Below, in pieces: positions 48,804 through 60,147 of a stretch of 64,000 nt of DNA. The notes under the pieces are model-generated. The model made no database searches. It had not been told where the DNA came from and saw only the letters and a program-made list of their open reading frames with translations. The stretch comes from Mansonella perstans. Its lineage: Eukaryota > Nematoda > Chromadorea > Rhabditida > Onchocercidae. The stretch covers positions 62,001 to 126,000 of the forward strand of contig JBAMDO010000101.1 in assembly GCA_037074765.1 (NCBI GenBank). The letters are read 5' to 3'. Positions within the stretch are counted from its first letter, which is position 1, and each line of letters begins with the position of its first letter. The position numbers were made by a program, and so were the translations under genes.

Positions 48804-48992
48804 TCAATTTTGAAAGGAAAAGAATGGATAACGGGAAACCGGTTGTTGCTCTGGTAAGAGTAGTTCGTTCAATACGCCGAAATCACGTTTTGATGTCTTC
48901 ATAATTTTTTTCTTTCTCCGGAACATTAATATACTTCTATCAATTTCATGAAAATTTCGAAATAGTAGTAACAAATATTCCGCAATTGGCAT
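48804..48992 (-). CDS. possible small peptide-precursor-like ORF
   Basis: An ATG-initiated 62-codon frame on the minus strand. It has a short hydrophobic start (AEYLLLLF), then NFHEIDRS, then RRKKK, a KR site, and a polar tail LNELLLPEQQPVSRY. NFHEIDRS differs by one residue from the NFDEIDRS core of arthropod orcokinins and is followed by basic residues, as in a neuropeptide precursor. However, known nematode orcokinin-like peptides (NLP-14/15) look different, and there is only one copy and no clear signal peptide. Treat it as a curiosity. Confidence 0.22.
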   Translation of the reverse strand: MPIAEYLLLLFRNFHEIDRSILMFRRKKKIMKTSKRDFGVLNELLLPEQQPVSRYPFFSFQN

Positions 48993-51183
48993 TGATTAAT
49001 ACAAAATTAAAATTTTATGGCAATAGCTGGCAATAGTTGACATAATTGTTCGTCCACAAGAAGCGAGTACTTAAAAGTGAATTCGAAATGAAAATTGAAT
49101 TTTAAAAAAGCTCGCAGTGATGAAAAAATTAGGAAAGTTGATAGGAAAAATTTCCCCTGTTTTTCTATTTCTATAATATAGCACTTATGAACCTTGAAAT
49201 GCTAATCTTTAAATTAAATTGTCCTGCCTAATAGTTGAATGTCGTAAATGCAGACCTTTGATCTAAACAAGTTCTGGCTTCCCTGGCTTGCCAAAAACTT
49301 AAAGAATTTTTTATTCCTCGTTCATGCAGATAGAATCCAATGGTTATGATTCGCAGTTTAAAAAAAAAAATGAAAAGACGCTTGAAATGAACTCGCTCGT
49401 TTTTTCTTAACTGATTGTTATGAAAAGAAATTGTATTGTTGGCCTTTTTTCATTTAAGGCCCTATTTTTATTATGCCTTATTTTTTGTTCTGAACTTAAT
49501 CTAACTCACTCATAAATCATCACAAGTTAAATGTAAAAGTTGTGTTAAGCTTCGAAAATTCGTGACTTCTTAAAATTAGATACTTAATCATTTCTGTTTA
49601 ATGATTTTTCGGAAACTTCGAAATTTAAATTAAGTCAAATCAGTGCAAGTCTTGTGTTATCAGGATTATCAGTAGTGGATGACGATGATTCCTAAATTAA
49701 GTGTATGTGAGCATAGGTAGAATCGGTGCCTGAGAACAAACTTTTTCAGTTCATCTGTCTTCCGTTTTCCGTCCTTCTTCTTAACTTATTCCAAATTTCT
49801 TTAACTTCATCTATCCTTCTATCCTTCATGTCAATGTTTCTGCCACACTATTGTGCTATACTTTATAAGAAAATTCCTTCATACGTCACTTTCTTTTTTT
49901 TCTCTTTCACAAGAAAGTAGTGCTTCAGAACAGCTGATGAAAAGAATAAGAAAAGTGTGCATTTATAAACTATGTTAATTTTAAAAATTTTTAAACAAAC
50001 AGTTGACCAAACTTTTCTCTTTTACTTTTTTCTTTTATGCAAGTCTGTTTCATATCTTTGCTTTGAAAATCTTACTTCTAAAGAAATGAAATATTTCTTG
50101 GGTTAAAATACAGAAAAGAAAAGTTATAATAAATTCGTAAAGAAACAAACACAGACGATGACATCGTTGGTTCAACAAGTATCATACAGTAATGAAAGGC
50201 TGCCTTCTTTCATTGTATTGCTATTATCCTAACAAAATTCAAAATTAATCAATTAGCTATAAATTTCCTTTTTTTTTTTTAAATTTACTAAGATTGTCTC
50301 CATCATTACTACCAAAAAATTTAAATTGCCATATGAAAATTTTTCCCGTATTTCCTCAGTGAAACTTTTTGATTGAATAATCTTTTCCTTTCTCTTTTCA
50401 TCTGATCACTTATATTTCACTTTTTCGAATCGTGACATGTCTCCATTTGTATTGCTGATATACTAATTCTAACATTCGGACTACCAGAAACAAAAAAAAG
50501 GGGATATTTTTTATTACTAAGCCAATGTATTTAATGATGCACTATGACGTACGTGTACGTCTATGTATGGCTTATGATATTTACATATGACGTATAGATA
50601 TGAATTGTCATTTCAGAAATACGTAATAGCAATGTGCAATGACAATGTTCAAATCACATCATTCATTGTGAAAAAAAAAACGAATTCGAATAACTTTAAT
50701 TCAAAGTAATATGGTTAGCTGGGAATGTAAATGGGCACAAATAAATGAATGAAATTCATTTTATAAAAATAATGAAAGCATTGTGCGACACAGAATTGCA
50801 TACTTGAGTACAGCTAAACTTGCAATTTGAAAGTGTCACTTTAACTCAATTACACTCTTTGCAGGTGCTTAATTTCATTTATATTAATTAGCAGTTGCGA
50901 TAAATGAGATGTGAAGTGATCATTTTTTCTGGATTTACTTCCTTACACCTCCTCTAAACACTTTGCTTTAGTAGGCCTATATTACTGCCATCAATTTCAA
51001 TTGACCCTTCTCCTTCAGCTGTCTGTTACAATGATGTGGTCGGTGTAAGTCTGTCCACTGCGCCCAGCCATTCATTCTGTGCCGCGTTCTCGTTAGCTTA
51101 ACCAGCAACGAATATGTCTCTTCAACCTTTTTCTGAATTATCAATTGTTTCTGTCAATCACAAATTTTTCTAAATTGCCCATA
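48993..51183. other. intergenic, no gene seen
   Basis: AT-rich with poly-A and poly-T runs (about 49361, 50268-50281). A palindromic GACGTACGTGTACGTC lies at about 50546-50561. No exon is supported. Confidence 0.45.
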
Positions 51184-51344
51184 CGTATGTATGTGTGTGT
51201 GTGTGTGTGTGTGTATGCATTTGTGTGTATGTGTGTGTGTATGTATGTGTGTGTGTGTATGTATGTGTGTGTGTGTGTGGGTGTGTGGGTGTGTGTGTGG
51301 GTGGGTGTGTATGTGTGTGTGTGTGTGTGTGGGTGGGTGGGTGT
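51184..51344. repeat. complex TG microsatellite (TG/TATG/GGTG)
   Basis: About 160 bases of TG repeats interrupted by TATG and GGTG words. All three plus frames stay open across it as Cys/Val-rich artefacts. Confidence 0.95.
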
Positions 51345-51681
51345 CTTGTCTGCCTAAAATTTTATCTGCGGCCAGTTCAAGGAGTAGAATATGAGTATGT
51401 TCCGCAGCCGCAGCCTGTGCTAATCTTGGCTATCCTTTGCTGAAAGCTATCATATCTATCCATCTATCTTATCCATTCATCCATCCATCCAGCCATCTTC
51501 CTTCACGTATCCATTTATAACAATACTTCGTCTTCTAAAGTTTGTCTATATTTAGTTGAGAACGATAATGAAGCCATTAAGGGAAAACGACGGAACGAGA
51601 AGAGCGGACGGCGGCTGGCGGTGCAAGGGATGACTTCTTTTTAATTGCGTTTTTTATTCTGGAAGAGAATATGCTATGGGA

Positions 51682-51800
51682 GCATAGCAGCCGTCACAAA
51701 TTCTCCCCCGCTATCTTCTCTGGCATAACAGCCACAAATTCTTTCCCGCTATCTTCTCTGGCATAGCAGCCGTCACAAATTCTCCCCCGCTAAATTCTCC
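51682..51800. repeat. three-copy tandem repeat, unit about 38-41 bases
   Basis: Units begin GCATA(G/A)CAGCC at 51682, 51723 and 51761 and contain ACAAATTCT(C/T)(C/T)CCCGCTATCTTCTCTG. The first and third are nearly identical; the middle one lacks CGT and has two changes. The local GC content is raised relative to the flanks. Confidence 0.85.
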
Positions 51801-52988
51801 TCCCGCTCATTCTACAGCAGCACCCAAATATCGACCAAATTGTTCAATTCGCATTTTGATTGACATTTCCCGTTTTCTGTTTCAAAATTTGCTCTATTTT
51901 CCACACTGGTGGAAATCGAAACAATTATAGGCTGTGGCTCGTAAAGGTCAAAGAAATTTCAGAAGATAAAAGGGTGAGTGGATATGTATACGTCCATTCA
52001 CCGTCTTATTGCAACATCACAGCTGGACAGTTTCCTTCACATTAGCTAATTTGTCACGAGATGCTCTTCTCTCTCCGTTCCACTTTCTTTATCAGTTGTT
52101 TGAGCTAATGCTGTTAGTGTGTTAAATTAATTAATGCTGAGGTTATGTATAAAGTATACCTTTTTGTGCTACTTTCTTCACTTTGCCGACCATTTGAGCA
52201 CTTCACCTCCGTAGTGACTACTGACGGAATACCAATATACCATCACAATGTGCACTTTGTGAACAGTTTTAAAAACTTTAAGTCTAAATTCAAAATTTGT
52301 TAAATAAAAAATTCTATGTAAGCATGTAGAGGAAGGAAAAAGTACGATAATACGACAGGTTTTTAGTATTATTAAAAAATGGCTCGAAATGACTGCGAAA
52401 ATTAGAAAAGCGACATAGTTGGATTTTAACAATCAGTGATTGTTGCTAACATTGCAGAATTTTCTGTTTGATCCTTCCGTTCGTTTTTTGATCGTTGAAG
52501 CCTAAAGTTGTCTTGTAAATGACAGCTAACTGTTACATGTAATCATTTCTTTGTAAATCTCTCTGTTGTCTTTTAGTCTTTCTACATCAAGTGTTTTCTC
52601 TAACTCTAAAACTTTGCTTTCAATGCTGTTCAATATTTCAAGTTGTATGCTTGCTCATTGTGACATCAATGAATTAGCAATGAGGAGTTATAAATATATG
52701 ATACTAAAATGTCATCCTGTTTTGGTGAAGAGAGCAATAATGCAAAGAGGTTGATAAGTTGTAAATGTATTTTGGTGTCTCTTCTCATTGAACACTTTTT
52801 TCCTATTACTGATATTAGATTGTAAAAATACTTCATGCCCTCTTGTCGTCGTCCATTCAGATGTGGATGAATGTCCATACTTTAGCCAGTTTGATAAATA
52901 ATCTTTATAATGCTGTGAAGCATTATAAACCAATAATATAAACGACTTTCAAACACAAAAAAAAAAGGACAAAGAAAGGATGAGTCTT
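51801..52988. other. intergenic or 3' flank; stem-loop at 52904-52929
   Basis: A perfect 10-bp stem (TTTATAATGC at 52904-52913 with GCATTATAAA at 52920-52929, loop TGTGAA) is present. Two overlapping minus frames at 52933-52666 each look partly coding (ASQHYKDYLSNWLKYGH in one, EGMKYFYNLISVIGKKC in the next), but they sit in different frames with no usable splice between them. I cannot call a gene here. Confidence 0.35.
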
Positions 52989-53619
52989 ACCGTATCAGAG
53001 AGACGTTTGTCCTTTGTTGATGCTTTTTGACAGGATGTAATCTTCAAGTGTTTCATGGGTATATAATGCTTCTTTTAGACACTTTGCATATTTTGTCTGG
53101 AATGGAACAATATTTATTTGCTTATTGCTATCGCTTTTAAGAATGACAAGTATCAAGTATTAGGGAAAGGGGGTGACAAAGTCTAGCCGAAGAAGAAAAT
53201 GGAAGACATATGTCTAGATTGGTGCACTCATAATTCAGTCATAATTTCTCTCTGTCCAACCTTGAAATTTATGTCAAATTCGATAACAAATTCATCAGTG
53301 CATGCAACATCTTTTCATATCGATCTGAGTATTGTACCGCTTGAAGGTTATTGTGTAAGTATTCTGTCGTCTAAATATCTTTGAAGAAATGACACTGGTT
53401 AAAATGGATTTCGATTGAGATCTCTTTTCAAAATGTTGGAACTTTTTTGGGAAATTGTTCACTTGGTAGTGTCATTGGAAACTTGACAAGTACAATATTG
53501 CATAATAGACTCTCAAACGCTTCCATTGATAGATTGGTTGGTTTACGGTGACACATTTTAGTGATTGTATTTTCAGTGCTGGTTGGTAATAATATGATTT
53601 TCACAATTTTGAATTTCAT
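52989..53619 (-). CDS. possible small two-exon gene, minus strand
   Basis: Exon 1 starts at an ATG at 53619 and reads IILLPTSTENTITKMCH and LSMEAFESLLCNIVLVKFP to a donor after CCCAAAAAA|GTTCC near 53441, phase 0. Exon 2 begins after GTTCCATTCCAG near 53088 in the same phase, reads YAKCLKEALYTHETLEDYILS and ends at a TGA near 52989. The product is about 97 residues. Composition and phase are good, but no family was recognised and this may be only the 3' part of a longer gene. Another coding-like stretch on this strand (53375-53290, YSDRYEKMLHALMN) lies in the presumed intron and could not be fitted in phase. Confidence 0.35.
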
Positions 53620-54099
53620 TTCATTTCGGCTTTTTTCAATGTTTGAATTGTAATTTTATGAAGCCTTTCAGGTGTTTGCAAGACCTTTGAAAATTTAAAA
53701 TGGACTAAAAGCATTAAATTCATACTTTTCGGAGTTTTGAATTGCATTTTTGATTACAGCTGGCTACAGTATCAAATATTTTTTATTTTGTTAGTTTTGA
53801 TTTTTTCTTAAAAAAAAACTTTGGTCAGACGAAACTATCACTTTTTCATGTGTTCCCCTCCCTTTTTCTCGCACTTCCTCGCTCTTCGTCTTCCTTCCTA
53901 CTTCTCTTTCTAACCAATTTATTTTCCTGTCTCAACAAGAAATAATGTTAATAAATAATTGCTTTTCGGTATTTCGTTCTTTAATTTTATTATTATGTTG
54001 TGATCAAAATGGTTCTCTTTTTGAAAATGTTTGCATAATTAACATCAAATCTTCTAATTAGATAATTTAATATTACCAGTCATTAGTAAAATCAAGCTA

Positions 54100-54150
54100 A
54101 TGATAATGATGATGATGATGATGATGATGAGGAGGAGGAGGAGGAGGATG
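54100..54150. repeat. ATG then GAG trinucleotide microsatellite
   Basis: ATG repeats (GATGATGATG) pass directly into GAG repeats (GAGGAGGAGG). The Met/Arg-rich open frame over it is an artefact. Confidence 0.95.
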
Positions 54151-54441
54151 ATTTTAAAAGAATTATCGGCAACACTTTTTACTCTTCATTTCTTACTTTC
54201 TTCTTTTCCTCTTCTCTTTCTCCTTTCTTTCCTCTCTTTCATTCCTCCTTCTTTTTCATATTTCATTCGTTTTTTTTTTTTGTTTAATTTTTGCACATAA
54301 GAGCACAAAGTGATCTTTGATTATATTAGTAATAACGTTGTTGGATGACAATTTGTCTGCTTCATTAATTCCACATCAATAATTTCTTTTCAAGAAACGA
54401 TTCATAAGATCGATATCCGCTTGTTGTGTGATACAGAAAGT

Positions 54442-54442
54442 G

Positions 54443-54474
<32 letters not shown>

Positions 54475-54482
54475 GTCTGTAA
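54442..54482. repeat. CTAT tetranucleotide microsatellite
   Basis: Nine or so CTAT units followed by CTGTCTGT. Confidence 0.95.
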
Positions 54483-55873
54483 CATGGAATTGTTGTGGAT
54501 GTCGCTGATGTAAGGGAAGTGGGCGGATTAGCTTAAATCGAAATTTAAAGCAGAAGGATTTTCAAGCAGACAATGAGCACTCACCACTGCTACTGCTAAA
54601 GGTACCACACAGCCTTTTAACTCATTTGTTATCCAGTAATTGTTGTGTGCTCATGTGTCACCAATCATTTCCATCGATCGATCGTTCAATAGTTCCTCTT
54701 CCTACTACTTGTTGTGGTATGACAGGTGGCAGTATATGACAGGGTCATTTCGTCATTTCTCAATTAGTAATATTGGAAGTCTGTCAGGAATAAAAAAGCA
54801 CTGATTCTCGATAGAAACATTTTATCTGAGATATCTTTTGGTGTTATGTTATCAACGGGAATCACTCATTACTCAGCTAGTTATAATACCTCATTATCAT
54901 AATGACTCTATTGATGGTGACAGTAGCACGGCGCAATATTCGAGGACATCAAGTGTTCTAATCAGCGAGGGAATCTTATCATTGCTCATTTTAGTTGCTG
55001 TATTAATTGAGACAATTGATTCAGGCATAAATTTGCCGAATTTGTTTATAATTTGTTAGTTTATTTTAATTAAAGGATAATTGTAAGTTTATTTGCTTGT
55101 TTCCAATAAAGAGTTAAATATTGGCGACGTCATTTGGTCTAAAAAAAGCTTTTAATAATTAGGCTTTTTATAGGTATTTCAATGAAACTGAGTTGCTGTG
55201 AACTTTCCATTGTTTGATTACTTGTCCATTACTGTTAAGGGAACTTAGAACTTTTACATTCATTTTCAGTGTTACTTTTAGACTGAACACACTGTGAGGT
55301 AGTAATAAAAAAAAGTCAGAATTTTGGGATTAATCGGAAGACTCTCCATGGACACATGCAGAGGAATTGTCTTCTCCATTATTCATAATTATCATTCTGC
55401 AAATTATAGACTTGATTTTTTTTTTTGCAATTTAGAAATTATTGAAAAAAAGTTTAGTAAAAAAATTGAGCGATTCCGAGGGGAATTATTTGTTACTGTA
55501 AACAAATGTTAATCTTTTTGATGATTAGTGATAATTTTTAATTGACAAATGACAATTTTTAGTTCCAAAATTTTGTTAAATATAAATTTTTTTATTGGGA
55601 CACGAAAGACACTGTGAGCGAAGCGAAAAAGGCATTGAGGCCAGTACTGGATTATTGGCGATGAAGTTTCCTTTCAGCGTTTTTTTTTCCTTTTTTGAAG
55701 ATGAAGAAGGAAATATTAAAATGCTGTTGCTGAAAAAAGTGTCTGCGATGTGACAACGAAAAATTTATTTATTGGGGAAACGAGAGAAAAAGAAATCTAT
55801 TTCGCTAGAGTTTAAATTATTGAAAAACTTTATTGAATTATTTTTTGAAATCAGGCTTCATAATTTGAGATTT

Positions 55874-56200
55874 TCATTTTGTTGAGCAACAAACGATAAT
55901 ACCTTTGTGTGTTGGCGTAGGCTTAAAACATAACTGAAGATGGCATGAAACTGTTCGTGTCTCTACGACACTGATTTGTCTTTGATCTACGACATTGTAA
56001 TTTTTAACTGGTAATCCACAAAATGCATTGTTTTTAGTAATTGAAGGATTATTTTCATTCTTAAACTTATGAGTTACTGGAGACTGTTTGAATAGAAATT
56101 GTACTGGTGAGGAATGAGTTGCTGTACAAGTCGGACAGTCCTTTTTTCTTTTGTGCATTTTAAAAATAGGATTTTTGTTGAAGAAACAGCAAGCTAACAT
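55874..56200 (-). CDS. possible ORF or exon, unrecognised, minus strand
   Basis: A 108-codon frame with a protein-like, Cys-containing composition (KRKKDCPTCTATHSSPVQF, NNAFCGLPVKNYNVVD, VSCHLQLCFKP). Two CxxC-like spacings (CPTC, CHLQLC) are visible but no zinc-binding family is evident. An internal ATG at about 56159 is a plausible start, which would give about 95 residues. No clear signal peptide, introns or neighbours to help. It could be a single-exon gene or chance. Confidence 0.3.
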   Translation of the reverse strand: MLACCFFNKNPIFKMHKRKKDCPTCTATHSSPVQFLFKQSPVTHKFKNENNPSITKNNAFCGLPVKNYNVVDQRQISVVETRTVSCHLQLCFKPTPTHKGIIVCCSTK

Positions 56201-57079
56201 GTAAACCGGATGGAATATGATAACAGAAAGAAATTAAGCCATTAGAAGGCGAAAATCAATTTCGATTATTTGAATGATTTGCTGCTGTCTTGTTAAATCG
56301 TTCTTTCATTAATTAATCCATCGATTTCATTGAAATCTTTCAAATTGCATCGATTTTTTGAATTATAAAAACAGTAGTTCAAAATTGAGTGATTTCTGGA
56401 GCAAATATTGAACTTCTTCCCGGAACTCTTGCATTAAAAGCATTTAAATTATGTTAAATGAAGATTTCGTAATTCATTGATGATATAAAAAACCCACCAA
56501 ACATCGAAATTATGGGTAAGTTAAAATCTCACGAAAAGCACTTCCAGGCGAAGAAACAGAATATGTTTTTGGTGATTTCCTGAAGTGTCAGTTGGAATGT
56601 TCTTTTCTTTCATTATCCGCTCTAGGCAATATGTTTTAATTATGAACTATTTCTTTTTGTTGTTGAGGTGACCATAAAAGACAAGTCTATGGGTGATAAT
56701 CTATCAGTGTTACAATTAGTGTCAGCTGTCGTTGTTATCATTAATGTAGTTACTATAACTTAGCATTACTTGAATCAATCAGTACGAACATCTCTTATCT
56801 CATGAATGCTGTAAAAGTCCAATTGAAAAGTGTAATAGAATTCTCACAGAGATGTCATTTTTTTCAAATGGTTGTACTCTTTGCTGCTATTTCCATTAAA
56901 GAAAACTGTACGAAAAAAAGAAAAGATAAGGAAGAGAGAGAACAAGTCGTTAGCAAATTTCTTCTCATCAATAATTTTTTTTTTCAAATTTGATGTTTTT
57001 TTGATAATCTTTTTTTACGAAGACGGGAAATTCCTTATCATACTTTTCCCTTTGCCTTCTTCTGTTTCATTTTTATTTT
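56201..57079. other. intergenic, no gene seen
   Basis: AT-rich; the plus frames at 56802-57096 cross a T-rich tract and are not convincing. Confidence 0.4.
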
Positions 57080-57292
57080 TTATTTCACCCTTATAGCTTG
57101 TCTATAACCACTGGACGAAAGATTCAATGGAGTGATTTGACGTCTAACATCGCATACAAGCTTGTTTTCAAGGCAACGCTGTATCCGGCCAAGGAAACAA
57201 GCCAGGCTAGCAGTGAGAATAAATGGCTGCCCTAATAGATTTATGATTTCTATCCTCTTTGCTAATAAATTTGTTACATATTTTAGTGGCAT
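57080..57292 (-). CDS. possible small ORF or exon, unrecognised, minus strand
   Basis: An ATG-initiated 70-codon frame reads LLAKRIEIINLLGQP, LACFLGRIQRCLENK and DVRRQITPLNLSSSGYRQA. It stops at a TAA that is immediately followed by AATAAAAAATAAAA on the minus strand, a plausible polyadenylation signal. Codon use looks coding. No family recognised; it might be the last exon of a longer gene. Confidence 0.3.
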   Translation of the reverse strand: MPLKYVTNLLAKRIEIINLLGQPFILTASLACFLGRIQRCLENKLVCDVRRQITPLNLSSSGYRQAIRVK

Positions 57293-57784
57293 GGTATTTG
57301 ATGAATGAAGGCATTAGGGTATCTGTCAGTTACAGACAACGGATATGATTAATGGAAGTGAGAGAGATGGTTAAGGAATTGAATAGCGGCAGCACTTTTA
57401 TGCTTTGTCTCCTCTAATAGTGGTTGTTTATTCAATTTTAGAGGTTAACAATTAAATTTTAACTACTACAGTTTGCTTCATTTGAACGGAACGTAGACGT
57501 GTATGTTTTTGACAATGGTAAAGTTTTTACTTTAACTCATAAATGGACATGAAATAGCTATGTTGATTATAGGAAAATAAGTTATTGTTTCTCTAATGAT
57601 GAAGTAATAAGAGCAATAGTATTACTTTGAATTTTTGCTACTTCAAACTTTTTACGCCAACTCTTTCTTTTTTCCGCCCCATTTCCTCCTACAATCATTC
57701 AACCGTTCGTCCACTCTTTCCCAATCTGTTGTCACCAACTGACAGACAACAATATGCCACTTGCCCCTTTAATATGTAAAAGTG

Positions 57785-57805
57785 TCTGTCTGTCTGTCTG
57801 ATGAC

Positions 57806-57863
<58 letters not shown>

Positions 57864-57880
57864 TTATGTGTCTGTGTCTG
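57785..57880. repeat. CTGT tract followed by TG microsatellite
   Basis: CTGTCTGTCTGTCTG at about 57785-57800, then TG repeats from 57809 to 57861, then degenerate TG/TCTG. Confidence 0.95.
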
Positions 57881-58499
57881 TGTGTAGATGTTTATATGTC
57901 AAATGTGTTTGCATTGTTCAGTGTCGCCGACGTCTAGTCTCATTACCATTCTATAAATAGATTTTTGATATAAACACAAATATTGCAGTGAATTCATTCA
58001 CATTATAAGAAAGAGAGGGAGAGAGAAGAAGAAATGAATAGAGTTAGTGATGAAAAGGAATGATATGAAGATAATTATGGGACGAAACAAACAAGAAAAA
58101 GTTTGTATTACTTTAATTTGCTATGACATATACAATGAGAGGAAGAAAAAAAACAAAAAAGCAGCCATTTAATGTCATTACTATTGTAATCTGGGACCGG
58201 ATCAAATTGAATCAGATCGGATCGGTGAATGACAATTATGACTGCTATGACAAATGATATTTGGCAAGAAGGGACACTGTTGTTGGATGGGATGGGATGG
58301 GATGGAATGGAATGGAATGGAATGGGCATGTTTGTCGGTTTGTCGGTTTGTCGGCAATGTCCCAGTTTCACGAGACTTCTTCATGTGTTGACAATTGCAT
58401 GTAATTTTGAATTTTCATCAGAATTATAAATGATTCTGGCATGTAATTCATCCTTCATTTTCTTTTTTATTGTTTAACTTCATTAATATTGGTTAGTAC
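57881..58499. other. intergenic with minisatellite at 58284-58355
   Basis: Tandem GGGAT/GGAAT pentamers at about 58284-58326 are followed by three TTTGTCGG units at about 58329-58352. No gene is supported; the Trp-Asp-Gly-Met frame over it is an artefact. Confidence 0.7.
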
Positions 58500-58706
58500 A
58501 TGGAGGGTCAGTTCAGATGTATTTCTCGAGAGGGTCTGCTCAGCTTAGATGTATTTCTCGATATTAGTGAAAGTTCTTTCCTGTTGAATCAAATTGTTAG
58601 ACATAGCATGAGGAAATATTCTAGTGATAACGATGAACAAATGATAACTTATCTTCCATTCCTTTCTAAACAACGGAAATTATTTATGATGTACGCTGTG
58701 CTTTAG
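58500..58706 (+). CDS. possible small ORF, unrecognised
   Basis: An ATG-to-stop frame of 68 codons reads ISREGLLSLDVFLDISESS and RHSMRKYSSDNDEQMITYL. Codon use looks moderately coding. Its start contains a 31-base-spaced direct repeat: CAG(T/C)T(C/T)AGATGTATTTCTCGA at about 58511 and 58542. No splice context or family recognised. Confidence 0.22.
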   Translation: MEGQFRCISREGLLSLDVFLDISESSFLLNQIVRHSMRKYSSDNDEQMITYLPFLSKQRKLFMMYAVL

Positions 58707-59574
58707 TAGTGGAATGTTGTATTGATTCAGAATGGCATTTTATAAGAAGGAAAACATTCATATTCTAGACTAAACAAACTTTCAAGCCACTCATCCACTG
58801 AATTTCGCAAATTTTATTCATGTCCTTTTGATTCATGCTTGTGTCTCCTCCTATCATCTCCCTTCTCTTCTTACTTCTCATTCCACCTATTTCCTACTTG
58901 ATTCAGATCGTGGAAATATTTTTTCACATACCATACTCTCTAATGGATTCTACAGATATGCGATACGATCCCTTGATAGCCGATCGCTTGACCGCATTGC
59001 CATCGAACCACATTACTTACTTTATTTAACATCACTTACTGTAATAGTAAATATCATTCATCTCCTGTATAATGAATTTATTTCCAAAACATTGCTTACC
59101 ATAATTGAACTTATTTTCAAAATGGAAATTTTGAGCAAAAATTATTGTTAAAATGAGAAAGAAAATCATCTCAAAAGAATTGCCACATTTCACTCATTCT
59201 TAATATTACTGTACATTTTGGATCGAATTGAACAAGCAAAAGAAATATCATTTCACTTGTAGGTCACACATAAAATAAAGACAATAATAATTTCCCTCAA
59301 TCATTTGTTAGATATCTAACACGGCAAATTTTCCAATATCACAAAGACGGTTTCGGTGATACTTGAAGGACATCACAAAAATTGCCCATAAAAAACCGAG
59401 TTTTTGGGCTTAATTTCCTTGTGCGGAAAATTCTTGACCAGAATAATTTATAAGTATATAAATATAGGACATCCATAGGACAGTCTCGACAAAGTCTCGA
59501 CTCGTATAGCAGTGACTGAAATTTTCAGCAATCAATTAGTTCATCTGTTAAACATACTATAAGTGTGATCATCA
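58707..59574. other. intergenic, no gene seen
   Basis: AT-rich. The 107-codon plus frame at 58828-59151 overlaps another frame, is hydrophobic and T-rich, and has no splice support. Confidence 0.4.
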
Positions 59575-60147
59575 ATAACAGCCAAACATAGAATAATTCT
59601 TTCATTCCATACAAACGAAATCCCTTCCAATAATATATTGAAATTTAAATCCATCTATAGCTCTTATCATTTAAAGTACCAAATTTAATTTAGTCTCTCT
59701 CTCCCTCTCTTTCTCTCTCTGTCTCTCTGTCTCTCTCTCTAAAACTTCTTCCTTGGTGTGTCGTCTTTTCTACTCCTCAAATTTTCATGCTTATCGTTGG
59801 CTATGAAAGTTTGCTATTATGCAAGTATCTTCAACAAAGCAAATACAAACATCTAAATTGAAAATAGAACATTTTTGAAAGGATTGTAAACAAACCAGAC
59901 AATCGGCAGTGCTTTTGCACTTATCGTATTTCATCAATCACAACATGTTAGAAATAAATCAGCATGAAATTTGAGGGGAAGGAAGTTTCAGAGAGAGAGA
60001 GAGAGAAAGACAACATGTTGTGTCTAGGACTAAATTAAATCTGGTACTTTAAATGATAAGAGCTGTAGATGGATTTAAATTTCAATAAATTATTGGGAGA
60101 GATTTGTTTGTATGGAATGAGAGAATTTCTCTCTATTTGGCTGTTAT
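59575..60147. mobile_element. foldback / long terminal inverted repeat element, non-autonomous
   Basis: A 573-base inverted repeat. The outer ends are ATAACAGCCAAA (59575-59586) and its exact complement TTTGGCTGTTAT (60136-60147). The arms continue with a few mismatches through TTCCATACAAAC, TTGAAATTTAAATCCATCTA and GCTCTTATCATTTAAAGTACC, then into CT-rich sequence on the left and GA-rich on the right. An inner pair also matches: CTCAAATTTTCATGCT near 59778 against AGCATGAAATTTGAGG near 59961. The short centre (about 59795-59960) carries no ORF. This is the architecture of a MITE-like or foldback DNA element. A target-site duplication was not clear. The class is inference. Confidence 0.7.

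Larger units (their letters stand above)
53620..55873. other. intergenic, simple repeats, no supported gene
   Basis: Contains an ATG/GAG trinucleotide tract at 54100-54150 and a CTAT tetranucleotide tract at 54442-54480. Plus frames at 54838-55059 and 55324-55512 lack splice support. Confidence 0.4.

Noticed and set aside
51145..51443. Cys-Val-Gly-rich open frames in all three plus frames
   Set aside because: All three frames are open because the DNA is a TG/GGTG repeat.
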